NCBI GenBank assembly: GCA_945861245.1
Contig: CAMAUE010000012.1
Span: 1 to 60,723, forward strand
Direction: 5' to 3'
Source: Singulisphaera sp. GP187
GTDB taxonomy: Bacteria > Planctomycetota > Planctomycetia > Gemmatales > Gemmataceae
DNA length: 60,723 bases
Shown here: positions 34,621-43,244 of the stretch, in pieces
Numbering within the stretch: the stretch's first letter is position 1
How the letters are laid out: every line of letters starts with the position of its first letter
Program-made: the position numbers and the translations under genes
Notes under the pieces: model-generated
Told to the model about the DNA's origin: nothing
Database searches by the model: none
The model's input: only the letters and a program-made list of their open reading frames with translations

Positions 34621-35391
34621 TCACGCCAATCGCACAACCACACCACGCTCGGCAAGGTAACGTTTCGTATCGCGTATGCCATATTCATTGTAGTGGAAAA
34701 TACTGGCGGCCAAGGCGGCATCGGCTTTTCCGACCGTCAAGACCTGATATAGGTGTTCCGGAGATCCCGCGCCGCCGCTCGCCACAACTGGCACGCTGAC
34801 GGCGCTCGATACTGCCGATGTCATCTCGATGTCGTAGCCGGCTTTCGTTCCGTCGGCGTCCATCGACGTCAACACGATCTCGCCGGCGCCGAGTTCCTCA
34901 ACTCGCAACGCCCAGGCCACTGCTTCCAGCCCGGTCGGAATGCGGCCACCGTTGACGTGAACCTCCCACACGATGCGCCCGTCGCGATTTACCCGGCGCG
35001 GATCGATATTGACGACCGTCGCGCATCGGCCAAACCGCTCAGCCACTTGCGTGACCAAATTCGGATCGCGTACCGCCGCCGAGTTGATGCTGACTTTTTC
35101 CGCGCCGGCTTGAATAAGTTGGGTCGCATCGTCGATGGTGCGAATCCCACCGCCGACGGTGAACGGCATGAAGATTTGTTCGGACACGCGGCGAACGACA
35201 TCGAGCATGATCGCGCGGCCTTCGTGGCTGGCGCTGATGTCGAGAAACACGAGTTCGTCGGCGCCCTGCTCCTCATAGCGCCGGGCGACTTCAACGGGAT
35301 CGCCCGCATCGCGCAGGTTGACGAAGTTGACGCCTTTGACCACGCGGCCACGATCAACGTCCAAACACGGGATGATTCGCTTAGCAAGCAC
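34621..35391 (-). CDS. hisF: Imidazole glycerol-phosphate synthase cyclase subunit
   Basis: 256-residue TIM barrel. GTG 35391 is chosen since the family N-terminus [19 protein letters not shown] starts right there; an upstream in-frame stretch crosses repeats. It has catalytic Asp in CLDVD (about 8-12) and NIDPRR (about 129-134), phosphate-binding VGGGIR (81-86) and [13 protein letters not shown] (about 221-233). HisF makes IGP and AICAR from PRFAR with ammonia from HisH. No other his genes are in the window, as is usual for planctomycetes with scattered his genes. Confidence 0.96.
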   Translation of the reverse strand: MLAKRIIPCLDVDRGRVVKGVNFVNLRDAGDPVEVARRYEEQGADELVFLDISASHEGRAIMLDVVRRVSEQIFMPFTVGGGIRTIDDATQLIQAGAEKVSINSAAVRDPNLVTQVAERFGRCATVVNIDPRRVNRDGRIVWEVHVNGGRIPTGLEAVAWALRVEELGAGEIVLTSMDADGTKAGYDIEMTSAVSSAVSVPVVASGGAGSPEHLYQVLTVGKADAALAASIFHYNEYGIRDTKRYLAERGVVVRLA

Positions 35392-35476
35392 GATACGCTC
35401 TCGATCGATTGGTAGGCCAACCAACGTCGTTAGTATATCGATGCGAGATGACGGTGACAGGATTCTCAACACAAGC

Positions 35477-35501
35477 GCAGGGGTGAGGTACCTCGAACCC
35501 G
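35477..35501. repeat. Solo arm of family-D repeat
   Basis: GCAGGGGTGAGGTACCTCGA and AACCC match the left arm of the palindrome at 35705-35773. The second arm is absent. It lies upstream of hisF in the 420-base gap. Confidence 0.7.
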
Positions 35502-35542
35502 ACAGGCACCAACTTAAGAACTCGGCTCGGAAAAACACAATT

Positions 35543-35662
35543 GAACCACAGAGGCACAGAGGACACAGAGAAAATACGAAGAATGGGAAAAAATCAAAGC
35601 ACGCAGATTGCTGAGAGTTCCCGTTCACTATCCCGCGAATTCCCTCTGTGCCTCTGTGGTTA
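35543..35662. repeat. Long-arm inverted repeat, family H
   Basis: GAACCACAGAGGCACAGAGG and ACACAGAGA at the left, CCCTCTGTGCCTCTGTGGTT at the right; the arms pair well and about 70 bases separate them. Together with the solo family-D arm before it and the family-D palindrome after it, the 35392-35812 gap is made almost entirely of repeats and holds no gene. Confidence 0.88.
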
Positions 35663-35704
35663 GTTTGCCTTTTCCTGACACCGATTCCTTAAGTTGATGC
35701 GTAC

Positions 35705-35773
35705 GGGGTGAGGTACCCCGAACCCCTGGGATATACGCATGCAAAAATCCCAGGGGCTCGGAGTACCTCACCC
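35705..35773. repeat. Intergenic palindrome, family D (complete)
   Basis: GGGGTGAGGTACCCCGAACC and CCTGGGA pair with TCCCAGGGGCTCGGAGTACC and TCACCC at the right end. The loop is about 16 bases. Solo arms of the same family are at 35477-35501 and 43205-43233, and a partial relative is in the hairpin at 25665-25708. Confidence 0.92.
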
Positions 35774-35812
35774 ACTGGGCTTTAAGGTGATCAAGTTTTT
35801 CTGCGCGGCGAG

Positions 35813-35998
35813 TCAGTGTTCCGGCACGCCATTCGCCATCACCCACAGCATGTAGGTAACACGTTCGCGCGTCATCTTGTCGCGAAGTTCGATTTGATGG
35901 TGATAGGCTCGCCAGGCGTAGAATATGTTGGCCACAGCTAACGCCGAGGTCGCGCAGACAACGAATGCCATGGGGGTGGTCTCGTGGACGAAGTGCAT
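35813..35998 (-). CDS. Small single-pass membrane protein of unknown function
   Basis: 61 residues. A single hydrophobic helix (AFVVCATSALAVANIFYAW, about residues 11-29) is followed by a charged tail (HHQIELRDKMTRERVTYM). Third codon positions are strongly GC, as in neighbouring genes, which supports coding. No good ribosome site is seen at 35998, and the ATG at 35971 is another possible start. It could be a real small gene; no family recognised. Confidence 0.5.
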   Translation of the reverse strand: MHFVHETTPMAFVVCATSALAVANIFYAWRAYHHQIELRDKMTRERVTYMLWVMANGVPEH

Positions 35999-36020
35999 CG
36001 TTTCTGTTTCAAATCAATAT

Positions 36021-36136
36021 TAGTACGACAGCGCTACTTCGTAGGTCAGGCTTTCCAGCCTGACGCATTTTGACGAACATGGGCAAGCCGCGTCATGCTG
36101 GAAAGCCTGACCTACGTAACTAGCGCTGTCGTATTA
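36021..36136. repeat. Intergenic palindrome, family C, left of unknown gene
   Basis: Outer ends TAGTACGACAGCGCTA and TAGCGCTGTCGTATTA, inner arms GTAGGTCAGGCTTTCCAGCC and its complement with small mismatches, further inner TTCCAGCC hairpins. A second copy of the same family lies at 36726-36842. The two copies bracket the gene at 36210-36728. Confidence 0.95.
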
Positions 36137-36145
36137 GCTCACTGT

Positions 36146-36175
36146 TTTACGCCAGGCAACTCAGATCGCTAAAAT
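36146..36175 (+). promoter_or_regulatory. Possible promoter of the bracketed gene
   Basis: TTTACG (36146-36151) and TAAAAT (36170-36175) with an 18-base spacer, about 35 bases before the ATG at 36210. It lies right after the left family-C palindrome. Weak call by eye only. Confidence 0.3.
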
Positions 36176-36209
36176 ACACCCCGGACCATTTATCCGAACG
36201 AGATAAGCC

Positions 36210-36728
36210 ATGTTGGAACACCCAAGCCTTCGCCTGCGGCAGTGGTCGAAATCGGCCGACACCGAAGGCGAACCGACATGGTTGCGTCTGATCGCCGATG
36301 CCGATGGGAGACGCCTAGGCGCAGTGCGGTTGAGGGGCGTGCCGGCATCGTCATGGTTTTTTTGGTTACGCTCAGCCCGGCTGGACGTGGTTGAGACCGA
36401 CGACGATTCCGAACTCATGCAGATGCGCCAATCGTGGAGCCTGTTCAATGTGTGGGAGTTGAGCGACGCCGAGGACATGCACGTCGGCAGCGTTTACGCG
36501 CGAACGCTAATCTCGTCGCTGGGTGATTGCCTGGCATATGTCCAAAGAGGCGAGCGGGGCGATGTGCGAATTGTCGATCCCACTGGCATCGAGATTGCCG
36601 TTATTCGCGCGTGCGAATCGGATTCAGTGGAATTGACGTTTCATGGGGCGCAAACAGCGAATCCCTTTCTACGAATGATGCTGCTTGCCTGCGCCATCGC
36701 GATGAATCCATCGCCCGATTCAATGTAG
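36210..36728 (+). CDS. Protein of unknown function between two family-C palindromes
   Basis: 172 residues, soluble, no signal peptide. Alternating strands are seen (WLRLIADADGRRLGAVRLRG, SWSLFNVWELSDAEDMHVGS, VRIVDPTGIEIAVIR, SVELTFHGAQTA) and a C-terminal helix FLRMMLLACAIAMNP. This layout vaguely recalls scramblase/LURP-one beta-barrel proteins, which have 'D-x-G-x-x-(V/I)-(G/A)' turns and a C-terminal buried helix, but I do not recognise it with confidence. The stop codon TAG is the first triplet of the right palindrome (36726), so the two are fused at the base level. Confidence 0.75.
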   Translation: MLEHPSLRLRQWSKSADTEGEPTWLRLIADADGRRLGAVRLRGVPASSWFFWLRSARLDVVETDDDSELMQMRQSWSLFNVWELSDAEDMHVGSVYARTLISSLGDCLAYVQRGERGDVRIVDPTGIEIAVIRACESDSVELTFHGAQTANPFLRMMLLACAIAMNPSPDSM

Positions 36729-36842
36729 TACGAGAGCGCTCGTGACGTAGGTCAGGCTTTCCAGCCTGACGTAGCTTGGCCAGGATCGTCAAAATGCGTC
36801 AGGCTGGAAAGCCAGCCCTACGTCACTAGCGCTGTCAAACTA
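36726..36842. repeat. Intergenic palindrome, family C, right of unknown gene
   Basis: Begins TAGTACGAGAGCGCT and ends AGCGCTGTCAAACTA; inner arms GTAGGTCAGGCTTTCCAGCC and GGCTGGAAAGCCAGCCCTAC. It shares most bases with the copy at 36021-36136 in the same orientation. It overlaps the stop codon of the preceding gene and ends 2 bases before the stop of the DtxR-type gene. Confidence 0.95.
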
Positions 36843-36844
36843 CC

Positions 36845-37522
36845 TTACGAAATCGCCGCCGCCGCCAATTCACCTTGAAGGCCCGCCAAACCTTCGCTAC
36901 CGACGTGAATCGTTCGGCCACCAACTTCGAGATGAAACATATCGTCGAGTGGTTGATACGCGATGAAGTTCACGACGACGCCAGGCGTCAGGCCCATGGT
37001 CTGCCAATGACGCAGCCGATCGGAATTGTCGTCTTGAACCTCGCGAATGAGCACTTGCTGGCCCGGACGAAAATTGTGCAACGGCTGAAGGTCGCGTTTC
37101 TGCAGATGGCCGTGCACGGTGGGGATCGGATGCCCGTGCGGATCCTCGAGCGGCTCACCGAGATGGGCCGCGATCGCCTGCTCCAATCGTGGCGAAATGG
37201 CGTGTTCAAGAGCGTCGGCCTCGGCATCGACTTCGCTCCAATCGAGTCCGAGTACGCGCGTCAGAAACAGCTCGACGAGCCGATGCCGGCGGATCACTCG
37301 CCGCGCATGGCCGATCCCTGATTCCGAAAGTTGTGCGCCGTGCCCGACACCGTAGCGAATGAACCCCGCAGCCTCGAGCCGTTTGAGCATACCGGTGACT
37401 GACGGCGCCTTCACGCCCAAACGCGATGCGATGTCGATCGGCGAGACCATCTGCTCGGCACCGCCAAGACTGTGGATCGCTTTCAAGTAATCCTGCACCG
37501 CCGGCGTAATGGAATCGCTCAT
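36845..37522 (-). CDS. DtxR/MntR-type metal-dependent transcriptional regulator
   Basis: 225 residues in three parts. An N-terminal winged helix-turn-helix (about 5-68, with VSPIDIASRLGVKAPSVTGM and LKRLEAAGFIRYG), a dimerisation/metal-binding domain (about 70-135, RRHRLVELFLTRVLGLDWSE, ALEHAISPRLE, and DPHGHPIP), and a FeoA-like SH3 domain (about 145-220). It should repress metal-uptake or activate metal-export genes when bound to Mn or Fe. No transporter gene is adjacent in the window. Confidence 0.93.
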   Translation of the reverse strand: MSDSITPAVQDYLKAIHSLGGAEQMVSPIDIASRLGVKAPSVTGMLKRLEAAGFIRYGVGHGAQLSESGIGHARRVIRRHRLVELFLTRVLGLDWSEVDAEADALEHAISPRLEQAIAAHLGEPLEDPHGHPIPTVHGHLQKRDLQPLHNFRPGQQVLIREVQDDNSDRLRHWQTMGLTPGVVVNFIAYQPLDDMFHLEVGGRTIHVGSEGLAGLQGELAAAAIS

Positions 37523-37568
37523 GGGATTAGTAAATAGTGGCTAGTGGCTTGTGGCTAGTGGTTGGTAA

Positions 37569-37627
37569 TTGCCGCTTGCGGCTTAGCGCTCGCAAGTGCC
37601 ACGCGAGCGCTAAGCCGCAAGCGGCAA
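37569..37627. repeat. Intergenic palindrome, family A (complete)
   Basis: TTGCCGCTTGCGGCTTAGCG and the right end CGCTAAGCCGCAAGCGGCAA pair perfectly; inner CTCGC/GCGAG extends the stem. Just before it, at about 37527-37566, a low-complexity direct repeat (GTGGCTAGTGG, twice) is seen. Confidence 0.95.
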
Positions 37628-37631
37628 CGGA

Positions 37632-38288
37632 CTACGTACCCATGGCCCAGGTAATCCAGAGAGTCAGGCCGAAGGCGAGGCGCAGGCCCATTTGCACTGT
37701 GATCCACCACAGCGTGAAGTTGAGCATGTTACCGACCTCCACCAGCGCCTTCTCGACCTCCTCGGCGACCATGCGGCGAGGATTGATGACGCCGAACGAC
37801 ACGACACGTACCACGTGTGCGGTGCGCGATCGCAGCCAATATTCTGCTTGATCGAGGTGCTTCTCAATCGCGCCGCGATCGAATTGGCCGACGACATAGA
37901 GACTGTATAGATCGAAGGCGAACATCGCCACGCCGAGCGGAAGCGCGACGAGCAGCGCGGGCCAATGGGCGAGCAGTTTGCCGAGGTTTAGCCCGTCGGG
38001 CGGCGTGCTCGCCTCGGGAAAGACAAGCCGGGACGCTAGCATCTGGGCGATCCAGATGCCGAGCGCTAGAAGGGCCGGTAGGATCATCGACCAGGTCCAC
38101 AATATCGTGCGATATTCGCTGATGAGCTTCAGCAAGCGAGGCCAACGGCCTGGCCCTGCCAAAACGAGCTTCGCCACGCTGGAATACTGTCCCAATCGCC
38201 GCCAGGTGCTGGCGCAGAAGATCAAGGCGAAGTAAAAATCGAGAAAACGAATTAGGTTCAGTGCGGCGAGTTCGTCCATGATTGGCAT
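37632..38288 (-). CDS. Multi-pass membrane protein of unknown function
   Basis: 218 residues. Hydrophobic segments are at about 10-27, 63-86, 108-133 and 190-215, with a cytoplasmic-looking amphipathic stretch between (HLDQAEYWLRSRTAHVVRVV with FGVINPRRMVAEEVEKALVE). No known family was recognised. ATG 38288 or 38279 is the start. It lies between two family-A palindromes and is read on the minus strand like its neighbours. Confidence 0.75.
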   Translation of the reverse strand: MPIMDELAALNLIRFLDFYFALIFCASTWRRLGQYSSVAKLVLAGPGRWPRLLKLISEYRTILWTWSMILPALLALGIWIAQMLASRLVFPEASTPPDGLNLGKLLAHWPALLVALPLGVAMFAFDLYSLYVVGQFDRGAIEKHLDQAEYWLRSRTAHVVRVVSFGVINPRRMVAEEVEKALVEVGNMLNFTLWWITVQMGLRLAFGLTLWITWAMGT

Positions 38289-38298
38289 CCATCATTTT

Positions 38299-38351
38299 CG
38301 CTTGCGGCTTAGCGCTCACGTGGGATGATCCAAGCGCTAAGCCGCAAGCGG
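38299..38351. repeat. Intergenic palindrome, family A (complete)
   Basis: CGCTTGCGGCTTAGCGCT pairs with AGCGCTAAGCCGCAAGCG, about 15-base loop. It lies between the membrane-protein gene start and the stop of the large VWA gene. Confidence 0.95.
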
Positions 38352-38362
38352 AATTGGTATCA

Positions 38363-40825
38363 TTACGGCAATTCGAGCGATTTACGCCAAATCCATTCCG
38401 TGGTCAAGAGCGTTAGCAATAGGCCGAGCAACCACCAGACATAGGGCGCGTCGCGCCAGGGGCGGTACTCGTCGCGCCGTTCGGTGCGCTCGACGCGTCG
38501 GGCCAGGCGTTCGAGAAGGTCGTCGATCGTTTCGGGAGTGTAGACCTTGCCATCGCTGCGATCGGCCAGGCTTTGGGCGAGCGACCAGTCGGTTGCGAGA
38601 TCGAGCAATTCGTCATTGTCACGAGGAAGCACGCGGAAGATATCGCCGTCTTTCATCGCCGGCGTGGTGGGATCGTTCGGCGCCGCGATGGCCTCGCGCC
38701 AGGCGGGAATGTCGAGTTCCACACGATAGACGCCAGGCGGAAGGTCGCGCAGCTTGGCCTCGATGATGTTTCCTTGGCGCGTATTCGTTGCAAGCGGCGC
38801 GACGGCGATCAACTCGTCGACTTGTCCCGGTTGCTTGCGAAAAATCTTCGCGCGGGCGTCGAGCGGCTCTTTTAGCATCGCCAGCGAATCGCCGGGCCTG
38901 ACGGCGATCTCGACCTCTTGGCCTTGATAGTAGATCGGTTCACGCGGCCCATAGCGGATGAGATGGTTTCCCGCGGGCAATAGCTGGTCCGCCGCTGACC
39001 AACGCACGAGTTGTCCCCAGAAGCGATGATGATACGTGTCGCCAACGCGGAAGCGCCAGCGCCAGGTGCTGTCGATGCCTAGAAACACCACGCGGCCGAA
39101 TCCGTAATTTTGCTGAACGAAGATTCCCGTATCCTCCTTGGGAGTATCAAGCACGTCCACCTGAATCGGCGTCATCAACACCGTCGCGCCGGGTTTGCGT
39201 TTGCCAACGACGCCCCAATAGTGCGAGGGCAACTCGGGCCAATCCGACATCGAAGCGTCCGGTTCCAGCTGCAGGAATGGCCGGAGTTTGCCCTCCGCCG
39301 TCGGCGCGAGCGTGAAGCCCTTGTCCGTCGCCAGCACGACCGGTTCGAGAATGGGTAGCAGCTTGCCGATCAGACCGGCGCTCTTCACGTAATCCATCGG
39401 CATGTGCCGTTTGCCTGCGATAAGGATCAACGTCCCGCCGCGTTGCGACACATAGCGTTCGAGCCGTTGGCTGTCAGCCGCCGAGAGCGAATCCGGCGCG
39501 ACATCGCCGAGGAGGATGCAGTCGTAGCTCATGAGCGGATCGCGTTCGTCTTTCTTGCCTGCGAATTCGGGCAGCTTCGTTTTTGGCAGACCGGCCTTGT
39601 CGCGAAGGTCGTCCTTAATCAGACCAAGGCGTGGCGGTGCGAAAACGACACGATCGAGCGCCACCGCTGGATCGCGTGCCAGCGCCGATGCGAGATAGTG
39701 ATACTCCCAACGCGATTCGCCATCGACAAGCAGGATTTTCGCCTTGTCTTCGATTATTCGAACGAATCGGTTGACGGTGTTATTAGCGAGCGTTATTTCG
39801 CGGGCATCCTTCGAGGTGACGCGAACCTGGTATTCATGCGTGTCGGTCTCTTCCAACTTCGCCTGGAATCGAGCGGTGTAGACCTCGTCCTTGCCACGGT
39901 GAGGAATGATCTGGCGGTGTTCGGGCAGCACAGGCTTGCCCGTGAATTGCAGCTCGATCATCAGATCCTGCGCGGAAAGGTTGGTCGCCTTAGCGCGAAT
40001 CTCAATTGGGACGGTCGCATTCTTGAACACGCGCGTTGGGGCTTGCACGTCAACGATCATCCAGTCGATGGGCGGTTCGCGCGAGCCAACGATTACCGGG
40101 AAGATCGGCACGCCCGATTTGCCAAGCTCGTCCGCGCGATCCAACGGCGACGCGCCAACGTTGTGCCGAGCGTCGGTGAGGAGGATCACGCCCAGGAGCG
40201 GTTGCTCTGTGCCGCGTGACAAATGTGCGAGCGGTTGATTCAGATCGGTGGCGGCGGGAACGGCACCGGGGATGGCGGCTTCTTGTAATTGTGCCAGAAC
40301 GCCATCGAGCGAAAAGGGGCGTGATGTCGAATCGAACCCGACGATCTCGACGGCATGCCGATCCGCCAGGCGTTGGTACAGAAACCGGCCGCTCGACGAC
40401 AGCAAATGATGAGCGATCCGCTTGCGTGTCCAGGTGCCGTCGATTCGCTCGACACCCAATGCCTTGGCCAGCGCGGCTTTCTCGTCGTCGCCGCGCTGAA
40501 GATCGCCCACGTCCATGCTTGTGGAAAGATCCATCGCAATACGGACGCGGCTCGGCGTCTCCTCGGTGCGAACATCCGCAAGATACGGCCGCCAGGCGAC
40601 GGCGAGCCAAATTACCAAGGCGACGGCCAAGCGAAGCGCGAGCAATCCAGCGGCGTGGCGTCGAGCGACCAGGCGCAGCTCGTAGCGATAGAGCGCGACC
40701 ATCAAGGTTATCGGCACAACCAGCAATCCGGCCAGCAGCGACCATTGCACGGCCGGCCCCAGATCGGCCCAGCGCGGCGATACGATTAGATAAGTGTTTT
40801 CGCTGTTAAGAAGATATTTGTACAT
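38363..40825 (-). CDS. VWA / glutamine-amidotransferase-like membrane protein
   Basis: 820 residues. Two N-terminal helices (about 27-46 and 60-79) are followed by a von Willebrand A domain with MIDAS DLSTS (99-103) and a LLTDARHN strand. A class-I glutamine-amidotransferase-like domain follows at about 365-500 (ILLVDGESRWEYHYLASALA, YDCILLGD, LERYVSQRGGTLILIAG), but the catalytic Cys-His-Glu triad is not evident, so it is probably non-catalytic. One helix ends the protein (APYVWWLLGLLLTLLTTEWI). This architecture is common in planctomycetes next to BatA-type proteins; the gene starts 4 bases after such a gene. A role in envelope stress or MoxR-linked complexes is inferred. Confidence 0.85.
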   Translation of the reverse strand: MYKYLLNSENTYLIVSPRWADLGPAVQWSLLAGLLVVPITLMVALYRYELRLVARRHAAGLLALRLAVALVIWLAVAWRPYLADVRTEETPSRVRIAMDLSTSMDVGDLQRGDDEKAALAKALGVERIDGTWTRKRIAHHLLSSSGRFLYQRLADRHAVEIVGFDSTSRPFSLDGVLAQLQEAAIPGAVPAATDLNQPLAHLSRGTEQPLLGVILLTDARHNVGASPLDRADELGKSGVPIFPVIVGSREPPIDWMIVDVQAPTRVFKNATVPIEIRAKATNLSAQDLMIELQFTGKPVLPEHRQIIPHRGKDEVYTARFQAKLEETDTHEYQVRVTSKDAREITLANNTVNRFVRIIEDKAKILLVDGESRWEYHYLASALARDPAVALDRVVFAPPRLGLIKDDLRDKAGLPKTKLPEFAGKKDERDPLMSYDCILLGDVAPDSLSAADSQRLERYVSQRGGTLILIAGKRHMPMDYVKSAGLIGKLLPILEPVVLATDKGFTLAPTAEGKLRPFLQLEPDASMSDWPELPSHYWGVVGKRKPGATVLMTPIQVDVLDTPKEDTGIFVQQNYGFGRVVFLGIDSTWRWRFRVGDTYHHRFWGQLVRWSAADQLLPAGNHLIRYGPREPIYYQGQEVEIAVRPGDSLAMLKEPLDARAKIFRKQPGQVDELIAVAPLATNTRQGNIIEAKLRDLPPGVYRVELDIPAWREAIAAPNDPTTPAMKDGDIFRVLPRDNDELLDLATDWSLAQSLADRSDGKVYTPETIDDLLERLARRVERTERRDEYRPWRDAPYVWWLLGLLLTLLTTEWIWRKSLELP

Positions 40826-40829
40826 CGCA

Positions 40830-43022
40830 CTAGCGCCCCCGGCCGATGGCGACGCGGCGCGTCATCCATACTTCAAAACACAGAAACGCCAGCACCGCGA
40901 TCAGCAGCAGCCACCAAATCTCCTCGCGGCTCGATCCTTCGATCGGCGATGCCGAGCCAGCAGCGTCACGATCGCCCCACGTAAGCGGCAGCCGTGCGCG
41001 AATCTTTCGGCGATCATCCTCTGTGCAACGCGTCAGGTCCGATTCGCCTGCGTCCGGCTCCACCGCGAAGGGTATCTGCTTGCCATCGGCGAGGGTCACA
41101 TCGTATCGGCCAATGGAGCCGGTGTCACGAAACACCCAGGGCCACGACGCCACATCGAACGTTCTCGCGGGCGCTTCGGGTGTCTGAAGCGTGAGCCGCT
41201 TGGATGCTCCATCGCCTTGCTCAATGCGAATCGGTTCACCCGCGGGCAGCACGCTCGCCGTGCCGCGCCCGCCGGCAAGCCAGCCGACCAAGTCGTTCAT
41301 GACGACGGGGAATTCCCACGAGCTTGGGAAGGTCGATCCCCATTGCCGATCCAGCGGAATGGTGCAGAGAATCACGTAGCCTTTCTTGTGGCGTTTCTCG
41401 ATAAACAGCGGTTCGCCGTTGCTCAGGCGAGCGATTGTAGCGCTGCGATCTGCTGGTTTCACGGCGGTCTTGCACCAGCTATTGACCCGTGTTTGGCGCA
41501 TGTCGAGGTCGGGTGTCAGGCGAAACAGTTCGAGTGCGGGATGTTGAAACGTGCGAGCATCGGGCGACACCGGCTCCTTACTTGATCCCACGCTGTCGAG
41601 CCGCGCGGGCAGCCAGCCTTCGCCGCGACGGTACGCTTTGTCATTCCACACGCCAAATTGCTTGGCCATGCGAGGCCCCACGGCGACGAGCACACCGCCT
41701 CCATCGGCGAGATGAGCGTCGATGGCGTCGTGTTGTGCCGCGTCGAGACTTGGCACGTCGGCAAGCACGATCACTGCGGGCTTTGTCTTCGCGGGTTCGC
41801 TCGGTCGCCAATGGGTGACGGGCACCGCGCGAACGCCGGCATCGGATTTATTGGTGAGCGCTTTGCGCACGAAAAACGTGCTGCTGTCGGCCGTCACCTG
41901 CGTGTCGCCATCCAGCAATAGCGCGGGCACGTCGTTAACCACTTCGACGATGGCGTGGCGTACATTGTCCACGTCCAGGGCGTCGCTTCCCGCAATCGCT
42001 TCAACGCGCACCGTCACGATATGTCGGCCGATCCGCTCGAACCGATGCTCGAACTGGAGTGGTAGCTGGCCTTGAGTCAGCCCAATTTGGTCGGGAACTT
42101 GAAGGTCGGCCAGCTTGGTGTCGTTCACGAATACCCGAATCGCTGACGGCTTTTGGTAGCGAGTGAAATGATCGAGTCGCAACGCCGTCTTGAACGTCGC
42201 ACGCTGGCCGACCTTCACCATGCCGCGCGATACAGTAATCGGCGCGAGCGAGTAGTTGGGCACGTCGCTCGGCAGCGATCGAGCGACGGCAATCACGCGC
42301 GCGCCCGGCACGATTGAGCCATCGTTCTTGGCGCGATCGGTTTCCGCACGCCAGCCGATGCCGAGATTCTCGAACGCCGCCAGCATCGCCGGGTCGGCCC
42401 AACCGTGGCGTTGCATGTCGCTGAGGACGACGATTTCGCGCTGCGCCGCCTTGCCGTTAGTGCGCAGATGCGACCAGGCCTCGGCCATCGCTTTGGCCAG
42501 GTCGGGGTTGCCCAACGGCGGCGGCAGGGCGTCGATCTTCGCCAAAAGCGAGTCCGTGTCGCCGCTGAACTCGAGCTGCACAAACAACGGAGGCCGACGG
42601 GCGAGCAGTATGGCAAAGCGATCGCCACGCGAGGCCTCGGTGAGCAGCGCCCGTGCCGCCTGACGCGATTCGTCCCACGGCGTCGCCTGTTTACCGACAC
42701 GCTGGCCCATGCTAAACGAGCCGTCCATCACCAGCACGACATCGCGCGTCGGCTTTTCACTCAGCGTCGCAAGCCAGGAACTCGTCGCGATTGGTCCGGC
42801 AAACGCCAGCACGATCAGCGCAATGATCGCCATTCGCGCGAGCAAAAGCAGCATCTCGTCGAGCCAACGGCGGCGCCGCGTGGCATCGCTGTGGGGCAGA
42901 AATTGCATCGCCGCCCAGTCGATCACTTCGCTCTGGCGGCGCTGCAGCAAATGTAGCACGATCGGCACGGTGAGTGCGAACAGGCCGAACAGGAGTGCCA
43001 GGTTTTCAAAAACGAAAGGCAT
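40830..43022 (-). CDS. BatA-type VWA membrane protein
   Basis: 730 residues. The N-terminus MPFVFENLALLFGLFALTVP with IVLHLLQRR and then RRRRWLDEMLLLLARMAIIA is the BatA (aerotolerance regulator N-terminal) domain with two helices. A VWA domain starts at about 94, with MIDAS DGSFS (100-104). A DUF-like beta-sandwich and an amidotransferase-like region (ADVPSLDAAQHDAIDAHLAD) follow, then a C-terminal helix (EIWWLLLIAVLAFLCFEVW). The next gene starts 4 bases downstream, so the pair is one operon. MoxR ATPase and DUF58 genes, the usual partners, are not next to it here. Confidence 0.9.
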   Translation of the reverse strand: MPFVFENLALLFGLFALTVPIVLHLLQRRQSEVIDWAAMQFLPHSDATRRRRWLDEMLLLLARMAIIALIVLAFAGPIATSSWLATLSEKPTRDVVLVMDGSFSMGQRVGKQATPWDESRQAARALLTEASRGDRFAILLARRPPLFVQLEFSGDTDSLLAKIDALPPPLGNPDLAKAMAEAWSHLRTNGKAAQREIVVLSDMQRHGWADPAMLAAFENLGIGWRAETDRAKNDGSIVPGARVIAVARSLPSDVPNYSLAPITVSRGMVKVGQRATFKTALRLDHFTRYQKPSAIRVFVNDTKLADLQVPDQIGLTQGQLPLQFEHRFERIGRHIVTVRVEAIAGSDALDVDNVRHAIVEVVNDVPALLLDGDTQVTADSSTFFVRKALTNKSDAGVRAVPVTHWRPSEPAKTKPAVIVLADVPSLDAAQHDAIDAHLADGGGVLVAVGPRMAKQFGVWNDKAYRRGEGWLPARLDSVGSSKEPVSPDARTFQHPALELFRLTPDLDMRQTRVNSWCKTAVKPADRSATIARLSNGEPLFIEKRHKKGYVILCTIPLDRQWGSTFPSSWEFPVVMNDLVGWLAGGRGTASVLPAGEPIRIEQGDGASKRLTLQTPEAPARTFDVASWPWVFRDTGSIGRYDVTLADGKQIPFAVEPDAGESDLTRCTEDDRRKIRARLPLTWGDRDAAGSASPIEGSSREEIWWLLLIAVLAFLCFEVWMTRRVAIGRGR

Positions 43023-43204
43023 GCGCCGTCCGGTTAATAGGTCGTCGTGCCGAAAATATGAAGTCGGCGTGGGTTTGTTTAGTCAACCTAAAGGACGTGC
43101 GTTAACAAAGCAAGCAAAAACCTTCTCGCGGCCAAGGATGATTCGGGCAACTTCCCGTCGTTCCCACTCTCCGCGTCGCGTTCGGCTGTCGGGAAATGGC
43201 CATA

Positions 43205-43233
43205 CCAGGGGTTCGGAGCACCTCACGCCTGGG
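43205..43233. repeat. Solo arm of family-D repeat
   Basis: CCAGGGGTTCGGAGCACCTC followed by ACGCCTGGG matches the right arm of 35705-35773. The left arm is missing. It lies just past the glnA stop, between glnA and the BatA-type gene start. Confidence 0.75.
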
Positions 43234-43244
43234 CTTGGATGTTC

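Noticed and set aside
37527-37566. Direct repeat GTGGCTAGTGG twice before the DtxR-type gene
   Set aside because: Short and low-complexity; it could be an operator but there is no dyad and no independent evidence.
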